Source: Gammaproteobacteria bacterium (GTDB taxonomy: Bacteria > Pseudomonadota > Gammaproteobacteria > GCA-2400775). From it: a stretch of DNA of 36,257 bases. Shown here piece after piece: positions 24,830 to 33,258 of the stretch. The notes under the pieces were generated by a model. That model did not search any database. It worked only from the letters and a program-made list of their open reading frames with translations, and had not been told where the DNA came from. Location of the stretch: assembly GCA_002400905.2 (NCBI GenBank), contig NVRQ02000044.1:1-36257 (forward strand). The letters are read 5' to 3'. How positions within the stretch are numbered: position 1 is the first letter of the stretch; each line of letters begins with the position of its first letter. Both the position numbers and the translations under genes were made by a program.

Positions 24830-27568
24830 ATGGTTGCTAATATTTTTAAAAAAGTTTTTGGTAGTCGTAATGACCGCTATATAAAACGTCTGCGCCCGAT
24901 CGTTGAGCGCGTTAATGTACTTGAGGATGAAGTCAGTCAGCTGTCTGATGAGGATCTCTCTGCTCGTACAGATGATTTGCGACAGCGTGCCATTAGCGGT
25001 GAATCTCTTGACAGCTTGATCCCAGAAGCCTTTGCTACGGTTCGAGAAGCAGGTAAGCGTGTTCACAACATGCGCCATTTCGATGTTCAGCTTATCGGTG
25101 GTATGGTTTTGAACGAAGGCAAGATCGCTGAAATGCGCACTGGTGAAGGTAAAACTCTGGTCGCAACACTGGCAGGCTATCTCAATGCTTTATCGGGAGA
25201 GGGCGTGCATGTCGTTACCGTTAATGATTATCTCGCTAAGCGCGATGCTGAGTGGATGGGGCAGATATACCGGCTCTTAGGTATGTCGGTAGGCGTCATT
25301 TTTAGTGGCCAAAATCAAGAAGAAAAACGCGCTGCCTACGCTTGCGATATTGTTTATGGCACCAATAACGAGTTTGGCTTCGATTATCTTAGAGATAATA
25401 TGGCGTTCTCATCGGCTGACCGCGTTCAACGTAAGTTGAATTTTGCAATTATTGATGAAGTAGACTCGATTCTTATTGACGAAGCGCGTACCCCGCTTAT
25501 TATTTCCGGTGCAGTTGAAAATAAGAGTGATTTGTATGTCAGTGTGAATAAGCTAATCCCTAGCTTGGTTAAACAAGAAGCAAAGGAAAGGGAAGAAGAC
25601 GAAGAGGGGCCTGGTGATTACAGTGTTGATGAAAAGGCTAGGCAAGTCTATTTGACCGAGGAAGGCCATCAGCATGTTGAAGAGTTGCTTGAAAAGGCAG
25701 GCTTGTTACGTTCAGGTGAGAGTCTGTATGACGCTACCAATATTACGTTAATGCATCATATTAACTGCGCTTTGCGTGCTCACGTTTTATTTCAAAAAGA
25801 TGTGCACTATGTTGTCAATAATGATGAAGTTATTATTGTCGACGAGTTTACAGGTCGTACCATGCCAGGGCGACGGTGGTCAGATGGCTTACATCAAGCG
25901 GTTGAAGCGAAAGAGAATGCTGCGATTCAGCAAGAAAATCAGACTTTGGCGTCGATTACTTTTCAGAACTTTTTTCGCTTGTATCGCAAGCTAAGTGGTA
26001 TGACCGGGACTGCTGATACGGAAGCATTTGAGTTTCAACAGATTTATGGCCTGGAAGTTGTTGTTATCCCGCCGCACCGACCTACTGTGCGTGATGATAT
26101 GACAGACTTGATTTATCTCACCGCTAAAGAAAAATACGCCGCGATCATCGAGGATATCGAAGACTGTTGTAAGCGTAAGCAACCAGTGTTGGTGGGTACT
26201 GCTTCTATTGAAACATCTGAGTATTTGTCAGACTTGCTCAATAAAGCCAACATTAAACACGAAGTGCTTAATGCTAAACAGCATGAGCGTGAGGCAGACA
26301 TCATTGCCCAGGCCGGTAGCCCGGGGGCTATCACCATCGCTACCAATATGGCTGGGCGTGGCACTGATATTGTTTTAGGCGGAAGCCTTGAGGCTGCCTT
26401 AAGTGCGGTTGATGGCAATAATAGCGCGGCTGGCCAAACCGAAAATGATAAATGGCAGTCTTTGCATGAACACGTATTAGCGTTTGGCGGCTTGCATGTT
26501 ATTGGTACTGAGCGGCATGAGTCGCGTCGTATTGACAATCAGTTACGCGGTCGTTCTGGTCGCCAAGGAGACCCGGGGTCTACGCGTTTTTATCTTTCAT
26601 TGGAAGATAACTTGATGCGGATTTTCGCCTCTGAGCGTGTAGCTAACATGATGCAGAAGCTTGGTATGCAAGAAGGCGAGGCCATTGAGCATGGCCTGGT
26701 TTCTAAGGCCATTGAAAATGCGCAGCGCAAGGTTGAAGGACATAACTTTGATATTCGTAAGCAATTGCTTGAGTATGATGATGTCGCCAATGATCAACGT
26801 AAAGTTGTTTACGAACAACGCAATGAGTTGATGGATAGCGATGACGTTTCTGGCACTATCAACGCGATTCGTGAAGACGTAGTGAATGAGGTTATTAATC
26901 GCCACGTGCCACCGGGTAGTTTAGAAGAGCAGTGGGATGTACCGAATCTAGAAAAAGATATCGAACAACAGTTTGCGATGAGTGTGCCAATACGTCAGTG
27001 GTTGGATGACGACGATAGTCTGCACGAAGAGATATTACGCCAGAAACTTGTTGATATGGCAGTGGATGCCTACCAAGAAAAAGAAAACCAAGCTGGTTCG
27101 GATTCGATGCGCCATCTTGAAAAGGCCGTGATGTTAAGAGTGTTAGATAATCTATGGAAAGATCATTTGGCGGCAATGGATCATCTGCGTCAAAGTATTA
27201 ATCTGCGCGGCTACGCGCAAAAAAACCCCAAGCAGGAGTATAAGCGCGAAGCCTTTGGCATGTTCAATAGCCTGCTTGAGCGTATTCGTTTGGAAGTTAT
27301 TACCATCATTAGTCGCGTACAGATACGTGATGAGGAAGACGTTGAAGCGATTGAAGAGCAGCGTCGCCAGCAACAGTCGGAGATGCAATATCAGCATGAG
27401 GAGAGCTCGGCTATCCCTGATCAATCAGGCGAGCCTGGCGAGGGTGGGCGAGCAGCAGAACACGCAGGTGAAACTTTTGTGCGTCAGCAACCTAAAGTGG
27501 GTCGCAATGAAGCTTGTCCTTGTGGTTCGGGTAAAAAATACAAGCAATGTCACGGCAAGTTGGCTTAA
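24830..27568 (+). CDS. secA: Preprotein translocase ATPase SecA
   Basis: SecA is the motor that drives unfolded precursors through SecYEG. The 912-residue protein aligns with E. coli SecA throughout: KVFGSRNDR near the start, Walker [14 protein letters not shown] (Lys108), [18 protein letters not shown]-like region, [46 protein letters not shown], and the C-terminal zinc/SecB-binding [14 protein letters not shown]. No secM precedes it. The start has no clear Shine-Dalgarno sequence: the preceding 20 bases are almost all A and T. The argJ gene follows after 22 nt. Confidence 0.98.
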   Translation: MVANIFKKVFGSRNDRYIKRLRPIVERVNVLEDEVSQLSDEDLSARTDDLRQRAISGESLDSLIPEAFATVREAGKRVHNMRHFDVQLIGGMVLNEGKIAEMRTGEGKTLVATLAGYLNALSGEGVHVVTVNDYLAKRDAEWMGQIYRLLGMSVGVIFSGQNQEEKRAAYACDIVYGTNNEFGFDYLRDNMAFSSADRVQRKLNFAIIDEVDSILIDEARTPLIISGAVENKSDLYVSVNKLIPSLVKQEAKEREEDEEGPGDYSVDEKARQVYLTEEGHQHVEELLEKAGLLRSGESLYDATNITLMHHINCALRAHVLFQKDVHYVVNNDEVIIVDEFTGRTMPGRRWSDGLHQAVEAKENAAIQQENQTLASITFQNFFRLYRKLSGMTGTADTEAFEFQQIYGLEVVVIPPHRPTVRDDMTDLIYLTAKEKYAAIIEDIEDCCKRKQPVLVGTASIETSEYLSDLLNKANIKHEVLNAKQHEREADIIAQAGSPGAITIATNMAGRGTDIVLGGSLEAALSAVDGNNSAAGQTENDKWQSLHEHVLAFGGLHVIGTERHESRRIDNQLRGRSGRQGDPGSTRFYLSLEDNLMRIFASERVANMMQKLGMQEGEAIEHGLVSKAIENAQRKVEGHNFDIRKQLLEYDDVANDQRKVVYEQRNELMDSDDVSGTINAIREDVVNEVINRHVPPGSLEEQWDVPNLEKDIEQQFAMSVPIRQWLDDDDSLHEEILRQKLVDMAVDAYQEKENQAGSDSMRHLEKAVMLRVLDNLWKDHLAAMDHLRQSINLRGYAQKNPKQEYKREAFGMFNSLLERIRLEVITIISRVQIRDEEDVEAIEEQRRQQQSEMQYQHEESSAIPDQSGEPGEGGRAAEHAGETFVRQQPKVGRNEACPCGSGKKYKQCHGKLA

Positions 27569-27590
27569 TTTGCCTTCCTATTAGTACAGA

Positions 27591-28820
27591 GTGAGCAATA
27601 AGCTGAATTCATCTGTTACCGTCGAGAAAGACGCAAAACCCATTAAAGGGATTCGTTTGGCGACGGCGTGCGCGGGTATCAAGCAAACGCAACGTGATGA
27701 TGTCACGTTGATTGAATTGGCTGAAGGCTCAGCCTGTGTCGCGGTGTTCACACAAAATCGTTTTTGCGCTGCGCCCGTAGTGCTTGCTAAGCGCCATCTG
27801 CAACAAACTTCACCAAGATATTTACTTATTAATAGCGGTAATGCCAATGCGGGTATGGGCGCTATTGGGCTTGAAGATGCTAAGGCCAGTTGTCGCGAAT
27901 TGTCAGCGCGGACCGATGTTGATGAGGCGTCAATATTGCCCTTTTCTACCGGTGTGATTGGTGAGCGTTTGGCAGTAGATAAAGTTACGGCTGTATTGGA
28001 TGAATTAATTTCTGGCCTAGACGTTGGCCATTGGCCTGCAGCAGCGGTAGCGATTATGACCACAGATACGGTTGAAAAGGTTGCTTCTGTGCGGTGTGAG
28101 ATTGGCGGTCACATTACAACGGTGACGGGTATTACTAAAGGCTCAGGCATGATTCACCCGAATATGGCCACCATGCTTGCTTATATTGCTACGGATGCTG
28201 GCGTCGATGAGGAGGTGTTGTCCCAATGTTTAAATGGCGCTGTTGCGCAGTCGTTTAATAGCATTACAGTTGATGGTGATACGTCAACCAATGACGCCTG
28301 TGTATTGATGGCAACGGGTCAAGGTGGTCTTATTGTCAGTAGCGCAGATGATCCTGCCTACAAAGCACTGAGTGAGGCAGTTAACGCAGTCAGTCGCGCA
28401 TTGGCGTTGGCGATTGTAGCGGATGGCGAAGGCGCTACGTGTCTTGTTCATATCGAAGTTAGCGGTGGTCAGTCAGTTCAAGAGTGCCGAAAAGTGGCTG
28501 ATACTGTCGCTTTATCGCCATTGGTCAAAACGGCATTGTTTGCTCAAGATCCGAATTGGGGCAGAGTGTTGGCCGCTGTTGGTCGCGCTGGTATTGATGA
28601 TCTCGATACAGAAAAAGTGACGATTCATCTCGATGATGTGTTGATTGCAGAAAAGGGCGCACGCGCCGCTAATTATAGCGAACAAGCAGCAAAGCTGGTT
28701 ATGGAGCGACAAGAGTATTGCCTCTATATTGGTTTGGGTCGTGGTACTGAAATGGCAAGGGTGGCCACATGTGATTTGTCTTACGATTATGTGCGTATCA
28801 ATGCAGAATATCGTAGTTAG
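27591..28820 (+). CDS. argJ: Glutamate/ornithine N-acetyltransferase ArgJ
   Basis: ArgJ recycles the acetyl group from N-acetylornithine to glutamate in arginine synthesis; bifunctional forms also use acetyl-CoA. The 409-residue precursor has KGIRLATACAGIK near the N-terminus, LLINSGNANAGMG, PFSTGVIGE, and the self-cleavage site KGSGMIHPNMATMLAY, where Thr194 becomes the N-terminal nucleophile of the beta chain. Later come SFNSITVDGDTSTNDACVLM and FAQDPNWGRVLAAVGR. The start is a GTG with a weak ribosome binding site, 22 nt after secA, as in Pseudomonas. Whether the enzyme is mono- or bifunctional cannot be decided by eye. Confidence 0.96.
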   Translation: MSNKLNSSVTVEKDAKPIKGIRLATACAGIKQTQRDDVTLIELAEGSACVAVFTQNRFCAAPVVLAKRHLQQTSPRYLLINSGNANAGMGAIGLEDAKASCRELSARTDVDEASILPFSTGVIGERLAVDKVTAVLDELISGLDVGHWPAAAVAIMTTDTVEKVASVRCEIGGHITTVTGITKGSGMIHPNMATMLAYIATDAGVDEEVLSQCLNGAVAQSFNSITVDGDTSTNDACVLMATGQGGLIVSSADDPAYKALSEAVNAVSRALALAIVADGEGATCLVHIEVSGGQSVQECRKVADTVALSPLVKTALFAQDPNWGRVLAAVGRAGIDDLDTEKVTIHLDDVLIAEKGARAANYSEQAAKLVMERQEYCLYIGLGRGTEMARVATCDLSYDYVRINAEYRS

Positions 28821-28862
28821 TTACACCAAACTCAGGTAATATCTGGCCGACTGATATGGAGT

Positions 28863-30077
28863 ATGACATTGAATAATATACTGAATTTCTTGGATGGCGG
28901 CTTATTGGAACCCACAGTTTGGGGTTATATTGGCTGGACATTGTTGCTGACTCATATCACGATCATTGGCGTTACAGTGTATCTGCACCGCTGCCAGGCT
29001 CATCGTGCTCTCCAATTGCATGTGAGTGTCAGTCACTTTTTCCGTTTTTGGATGTGGTTGACCACAGGTATGCGTACCAAGGAATGGGCAGCCATTCATC
29101 GTAAGCACCACGCAAAATGTGAGACCGAAGGCGATCCGCATAGTCCTGTGGTATTGGGTATTAATACGGTGTTGTGGCGTGGTGCCGAGCTTTATCAAGA
29201 AGAGGCTGATAATGCCGAAACCTTGGAAAGATACGGTAAAGGGACTCCAGATGACTGGATAGAACGTCACCTTTACGCGCGATCAAAAAACTGGGGTCTC
29301 TCAGTGATGTTTGTGCTGGATATTATGCTGTTTGGGGTTGCTGGCATTGCCGTATGGGCAGTGCAAATGGTGTGGATTCCATTTTTTGCTGCTGGCGTGG
29401 TCAATGGCTTGGGTCATTGGTGGGGTTATCGCAGTTACGAGTGTGATGATGCCGCGACCAATATTTTACCTATCGGTATTTTGATTGGTGGTGAAGAGTT
29501 GCATAACAATCACCATGCCTTTGCGAGCTCAGCCAAATTATCGTCAAAGTGGTATGAGTTTGATATTGGCTGGATGTATATCTGCCTACTAGAGATGTTT
29601 TTATTAGCTAAGGTGAAGAAGCTACCGCCGGAGCTAACGATTGATCGAGCTAAAATGATCTTGGATACTGACACGGTTGTAGCGATGGTGGGTAATCGTT
29701 TGCAAGTGATGTCGAACTACTGTCAGGATGTATTAAAGCGCGTTCATCGTGATGAGGTCGGCAAGGCAGATAGGGTGGCACGCGAAGACTTACATCGCAG
29801 TCTACCTTTACTGATTCGCGAGGAAAGCTTGATGGATGGCATGAGTAAAGAACGTCTTGAGAGTGTATTGGATGCTAGCGAGGTTTTAACAACCGTTTAT
29901 TCGTTTAAGCGGAATTTGCAAGAGATTATGCGCCGTTCTGCGGTGACTCACGAGCATCTGTTAGAAGCCATACAGGAATGGTGCCGCCAAGCTGAAGCAA
30001 CAGGGATTAAAGCGTTAGAAGAGTTTGCACAGGCATTGCGTGGCTATTCTATGCAGACAGCTCCAGCCATGACTTAG
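28863..30077 (+). CDS. Membrane fatty-acid (acyl-CoA delta-9 type) desaturase
   Basis: The 404-residue protein has the three histidine boxes of membrane di-iron desaturases: HRCQAH (42-47), HRKHH (79-83) and HNNHH (214-218). Hydrophobic segments lie before the first box and at about 135-185. These enzymes introduce a cis double bond into acyl chains with oxygen. Size and a roughly 150-residue helical C-terminal part recall the acyl-CoA desaturase DesB of Pseudomonas, but I did not verify orthology. It follows argJ by 42 nt and is closed by a strong terminator. The GGAG before the ATG is only one base away, so initiation may be weak. The substrate is inferred from family only. Confidence 0.88.
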   Translation: MTLNNILNFLDGGLLEPTVWGYIGWTLLLTHITIIGVTVYLHRCQAHRALQLHVSVSHFFRFWMWLTTGMRTKEWAAIHRKHHAKCETEGDPHSPVVLGINTVLWRGAELYQEEADNAETLERYGKGTPDDWIERHLYARSKNWGLSVMFVLDIMLFGVAGIAVWAVQMVWIPFFAAGVVNGLGHWWGYRSYECDDAATNILPIGILIGGEELHNNHHAFASSAKLSSKWYEFDIGWMYICLLEMFLLAKVKKLPPELTIDRAKMILDTDTVVAMVGNRLQVMSNYCQDVLKRVHRDEVGKADRVAREDLHRSLPLLIREESLMDGMSKERLESVLDASEVLTTVYSFKRNLQEIMRRSAVTHEHLLEAIQEWCRQAEATGIKALEEFAQALRGYSMQTAPAMT

Positions 30078-30099
30078 CTTGGCCGGTAGTTTGATCAAT

Positions 30100-30128
30100 A
30101 AAAAACCCCGCCTAGGCGGGGTTTTTTT
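30100..30128. terminator. Bidirectional intrinsic terminator
   Basis: CCCCGC (30106-30111) pairs with GCGGGG (30116-30121) around CTAG, bordered by A6 on the left and T7 on the right. It is symmetric, so it can end both desaturase transcription (+) and rpmB-rpmG transcription (-). Confidence 0.93.
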
Positions 30129-30149
30129 ATTGAAGACAAAAGTGGGGAT

Positions 30150-30305
30150 CTATTTGATTTTGCCTTCTTTGTAGATCACGTGCTTACGAACCACGGGATC
30201 GTACTTCTTTATTTCCATCTTATCAGGCGTATTGCGTTTGTTCTTTACGGTGGTATAAAAATGACCTGTACCGGCAGAAGAATTCAGTCTAATTTTTTCG
30301 TACAT
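30150..30305 (-). CDS. rpmG: 50S ribosomal protein L33
   Basis: A 51-residue basic protein of the large subunit, translated from the ATG at 30305: it begins [19 protein letters not shown] and ends [18 protein letters not shown], matching L33 in length and sequence. It is the cysteine-free form, without the CxxC zinc ribbon, so it should not need zinc. It lies 18 nt after rpmB and shares its promoter. The bidirectional terminator follows. Confidence 0.95.
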   Translation of the reverse strand: MYEKIRLNSSAGTGHFYTTVKNKRNTPDKMEIKKYDPVVRKHVIYKEGKIK

Positions 30306-30323
30306 GATGTTCTTAACCTCAGA

Positions 30324-30560
30324 TTAAACGCTTTCGCCGCGTTTGCGCATATCGGCAACCACCGCATCGATGCCTACTTTATCGATAATACGCATGCCTT
30401 TGGTTGAAAGGCGAATACGCACCCAGCGACCTTCAGATTCAAGCCAAAAGCGGCGTGAAAGAAGATTAGGTAAAAAACGACGACGCGTTCTATTGTTGGC
30501 GTGTGAAACATTGTTTCCCGCCATTGGCCGTTTTCCGGTGATTTGGCATACCCTAGACAT
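30324..30560 (-). CDS. rpmB: 50S ribosomal protein L28
   Basis: A 78-residue ribosomal protein, the same length as in E. coli, starting [20 protein letters not shown] and containing [13 protein letters not shown] and [14 protein letters not shown]. The ATG at 30560 fits the family and follows a GGAG. The frame open upstream to 30602 would add 14 unrelated residues. The rpmB-rpmG order and the nearby radC are conserved in gammaproteobacteria. Confidence 0.97.
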   Translation of the reverse strand: MSRVCQITGKRPMAGNNVSHANNRTRRRFLPNLLSRRFWLESEGRWVRIRLSTKGMRIIDKVGIDAVVADMRKRGESV

Positions 30561-30629
30561 CTTCTTCACTCCGCTAAATATATTGCATGACACACGCACC
30601 AACGCGAATGCATTAAACCAAAGCCCGCC

Positions 30630-30658
30630 TTTATACCAGAGTCATCGCCGATGAACAA
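30630..30658 (-). promoter_or_regulatory. Candidate promoter of rpmB-rpmG
   Basis: Read on the minus strand, TTGTTC (30658-30653) is followed after 17 bp by a perfect TATAAA (30635-30630). Transcription would begin near 30622, about 60 nt before the rpmB start. Confidence 0.6.
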
Positions 30659-30712
30659 GAAAAATGACCGATAATCGATCTGGTACTCCATCAATATAGC
30701 CTTGTTGGAGTA

Positions 30713-31387
30713 CTACATTAGTCCGCGTTCTGCTATGGATGTGGTTTGGCCGGCACCGATGATGACATGATCGAGAACACGTATGTCGACCAGCGCCAGC
30801 GCCTCCTTAAGATGCCGTGTTAGCGAGATATCGGCCTGGCTAGGCTCTGCATCCCCTGATGGGTGGTTATGGGCAAATATGAGCGCTGAGGCGTTGTGTT
30901 TCAGTGCATGCTTGATAATCTCCCTGGGATAGACAGAGGCTTGGTCTATGGTGCCGTGAAACAGCTTCTCAAAGCGAATGAGATGGTGGCGTGTGTCAAG
31001 AAACAGGCAGGCAAACACCTCATGTGGGTAGTGGCGTAGTTGGCTCGCTAGATAGCGGCGTGTGTGGCCAGGGTTGAGCATAATCTGCTGGCCACTAAGT
31101 TCTTCTGCGACATAGCGCTTGCCTAGTTCCAGCGCTGCTTGAAACTGAACATAAGTGGCATTGCCGACACCGTGATGTTGGCAAAAGCGGTCACAGTCTG
31201 TACCCAATAGGGATGATAACCCACCGAACTCTGCAAGTAGCGATCGACTTACCTCGATGGCATTTTGTTTGGCTGTGCCAGAACGCAGAAATATAGCGAG
31301 TAACTCGGCATTGGAAAGCGTATTTGCGCCGTGATTTAATAGTTTTTCACGCGGCCGCTCGTCCGCAGGCCATTGATGTATTGCCAT
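30713..31387 (-). CDS. radC: RadC family JAMM/MPN+ protein
   Basis: The 224-residue protein has an N-terminal helix-hairpin-helix-like part ([10 protein letters not shown], then [20 protein letters not shown]). The C-terminal JAMM metal site is HNHPSG followed by D (His173, His175, Ser183, Asp186), preceded by [15 protein letters not shown]. The role of RadC in the cell is unresolved; the old radiation-repair assignment in E. coli was withdrawn. The ATG at 31387 follows AAGGAGAG, whereas an upstream in-frame ATG at 31411 has no such site. It is divergent from coaBC with 114 nt between. Confidence 0.94.
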   Translation of the reverse strand: MAIHQWPADERPREKLLNHGANTLSNAELLAIFLRSGTAKQNAIEVSRSLLAEFGGLSSLLGTDCDRFCQHHGVGNATYVQFQAALELGKRYVAEELSGQQIMLNPGHTRRYLASQLRHYPHEVFACLFLDTRHHLIRFEKLFHGTIDQASVYPREIIKHALKHNASALIFAHNHPSGDAEPSQADISLTRHLKEALALVDIRVLDHVIIGAGQTTSIAERGLM

Positions 31388-31501
31388 AGTCTCTCCTTGG
31401 ACGTGAATCAATCCATTGATTTTGTCGCGTTTAATGTTACCTTAAAGCGTTTTAATATGTCGTAGTATTGCGATTTAGGCCGGATTGAAACCAAGAATCT
31501 T

Positions 31502-32701
31502 ATGATAGAACTAGTAAATAAACGTGTGTTATTGGGTGTCAGTGGCAGTATTGCCGCTTACAAAAGTGCCGAGCTTGTCAGGTTGCTGCGTAAGCAGGGT
31601 GCTGAGGTACGTGTTGTGATGACGGCGACTGCAACCGAATTTATTCAGCCGCTGACTTTTCAGGCGCTGTCCGGCAATATTGTCTACAGTGCGTGGGATG
31701 ATGCGGATCGTGGCGATGGTATGGGCCATATTGAATTAGCACGTTGGGCAGATGCCATTGTCATTGCGCCTGCTAGCGCCGACTTGCTTGCACGTTTACG
31801 CCAAGGCATGGCTAATGATTTATTGACGACGCTGTGTTTGGCGAGCAATGGCACCATAGCCGTTGCGCCGGCGATGAATCGTCTTATGTGGGACAATGCT
31901 GCGACGAAGGAAAATATGGAGGTTCTCAGGCAGCGCGGCATTCATATCTTAGGGCCAGGTACTGGCGGCCAGGCCTGCGGTGAGACGGGCCTAGGTCGCA
32001 TGTTAGAGCCAGAGCAATTAGTTCAAGGTATTTCAGGCTTGTTTACTAGCGGTATATTATCTGGAACAAAATTGCTGCTGACCGCAGGGCCGACGCGTGA
32101 GCCTATTGATGCGATGCGTTTTCTCAGTAATCGCAGTTCCGGTAAAATGGGTTATGCATTGGCGCAAGCAGCTATCGAGGCGGGTGCTGACGTTACACTT
32201 ATCAGCGGTCCTGTCGCGTTAACGCCACCAGAGCGAGCGAAGCGGCTTGATGTAAACAGTGCTAATGAGATGTATGAAGCAGTGATGTCTGAGATCTCTG
32301 CTAACGATGTTTTTATCAGTGCTGCGGCAGTAGCTGATTATCGGCCGGCTAATCCATCAAAGGAAAAAGTGAAGCGTAAAGACGACAATGTTGATTTAGC
32401 GTTGACGCAAAACCGCGACATTGTCGCCAGCGTTGCTGCCTTAGCCAACAAGCCGTTTACGGTAGGCTTTGCTGCAGAGACCAGCGATATTGAAAAGCAT
32501 GCAATGAGTAAGCTCAAGCGCAAGGGGCTGGATCTTATTGCCGCCAATCAAGTGGGTGATGGCCAAGGTGCAGAAGTGGATGATAATGCGATGACGCTAT
32601 ACTGGGCAGATGGGTGTCAGCATCTAGAAAAGACGACTAAGTCTAAGCTTGCGCGCCAAATGGTAGCGATTATCGGAGAGCATTATCGTGCAGCGACTTG
32701 A
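31502..32701 (+). CDS. coaBC: Bifunctional CoaBC (PPCS / PPC decarboxylase)
   Basis: This fusion carries out two steps of coenzyme A synthesis: cysteine ligation to phosphopantothenate, then decarboxylation. Of its 399 residues, the N-terminal flavoprotein CoaC part has [16 protein letters not shown], the [11 protein letters not shown] segment and the catalytic cysteine in [13 protein letters not shown] (Cys159). The CoaB part begins about residue 190 with [16 protein letters not shown] and [12 protein letters not shown], followed by [10 protein letters not shown] and the KVKRKDD lysine motif. The gene was formerly called dfp. It overlaps dut by 14 nt. Confidence 0.97.
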   Translation: MIELVNKRVLLGVSGSIAAYKSAELVRLLRKQGAEVRVVMTATATEFIQPLTFQALSGNIVYSAWDDADRGDGMGHIELARWADAIVIAPASADLLARLRQGMANDLLTTLCLASNGTIAVAPAMNRLMWDNAATKENMEVLRQRGIHILGPGTGGQACGETGLGRMLEPEQLVQGISGLFTSGILSGTKLLLTAGPTREPIDAMRFLSNRSSGKMGYALAQAAIEAGADVTLISGPVALTPPERAKRLDVNSANEMYEAVMSEISANDVFISAAAVADYRPANPSKEKVKRKDDNVDLALTQNRDIVASVAALANKPFTVGFAAETSDIEKHAMSKLKRKGLDLIAANQVGDGQGAEVDDNAMTLYWADGCQHLEKTTKSKLARQMVAIIGEHYRAAT

Positions 32702-33143
32702 GCTCAAGGTGCTGGATGGGCGCGTTGGTAGGGAGTTTCCGCTGCCCGCCTATGCGACTGATGGTGCAGCAGGGTTAGATTTACGTGCCATGCTTGATGA
32801 AACGACAATCATTGCACCTGGGGAGACAATATTGATCCCAACGGGTATCTCGATTCACATCGGTGATCCCGGTTATGCAGCAGTAATTTTGCCGCGTTCC
32901 GGTTTAGGCCATAAACACGGCATCGTGCTGGGTAATTTAGTTGGCTTGATTGATTCGGATTATCAGGGTGGTTTATTTGTCTCGTGTTGGAATCGCGGCC
33001 AAGCAGAATTTAGCATTGAAGTGGGCGAGCGTATTGCTCAGTTGGTGGTAATACCGGTTGCCCAGGTAAAGTTTGATATCGTCGAAGAATTCGATTTAAG
33101 TTCTCGTGCAGAGGGCGGCTTCGGTCACTCTGGCCGTATGTAA
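32688..33143 (+). CDS. dut: dUTP diphosphatase
   Basis: Dut hydrolyses dUTP to dUMP, preventing uracil incorporation and supplying thymidylate synthesis. The 151-residue trimeric-type enzyme shows the five motifs: [43 protein letters not shown] and EGGFGHSGR. The start is a GTG at 32688 inside the coaBC 3' end, with CGGAGAG about seven bases upstream, so translation is likely coupled. Motif V reads GGFGHSGR where GGFGSTGR is common, a mild variation. The remnant of element A begins three bases after the stop. Confidence 0.96.
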   Translation: MQRLELKVLDGRVGREFPLPAYATDGAAGLDLRAMLDETTIIAPGETILIPTGISIHIGDPGYAAVILPRSGLGHKHGIVLGNLVGLIDSDYQGGLFVSCWNRGQAEFSIEVGERIAQLVVIPVAQVKFDIVEEFDLSSRAEGGFGHSGRM

Positions 33144-33145
33144 CT

Positions 33146-33191
33146 ATTTTTGCCTTGCCCTAACGAAAAATCACCATCGTGCAAAGGTTTC
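33146..33191 (+). mobile_element. Remnant of an element A-type right end
   Basis: About 46 bp after dut closely match the right end of element A (1228-1273): TTTTTGCCTTGCCCTAACG against TTTTTGCCTTACCCTAACG, then AAAAATC and a terminal TCGTGCAAAGGTTT against TCGTGCAAAGGTCTC. No left half or target duplication is visible, so it is a solo end or a decayed copy. Confidence 0.7.
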
Positions 33192-33258
33192 AAGTTATTT
33201 ATATTTAAGATTATATTCAAATAAGAATTGGATTTGAGCTGTCGATAAAGTAAAGGCA

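Noticed and set aside
30682-30712. 8-bp stem GTACTCCA/TGGAGTAC just after the radC stop, considered as a terminator
   Set aside because: It has a 15-nt loop and no T-tract on the minus strand. The stem is too weak to call.
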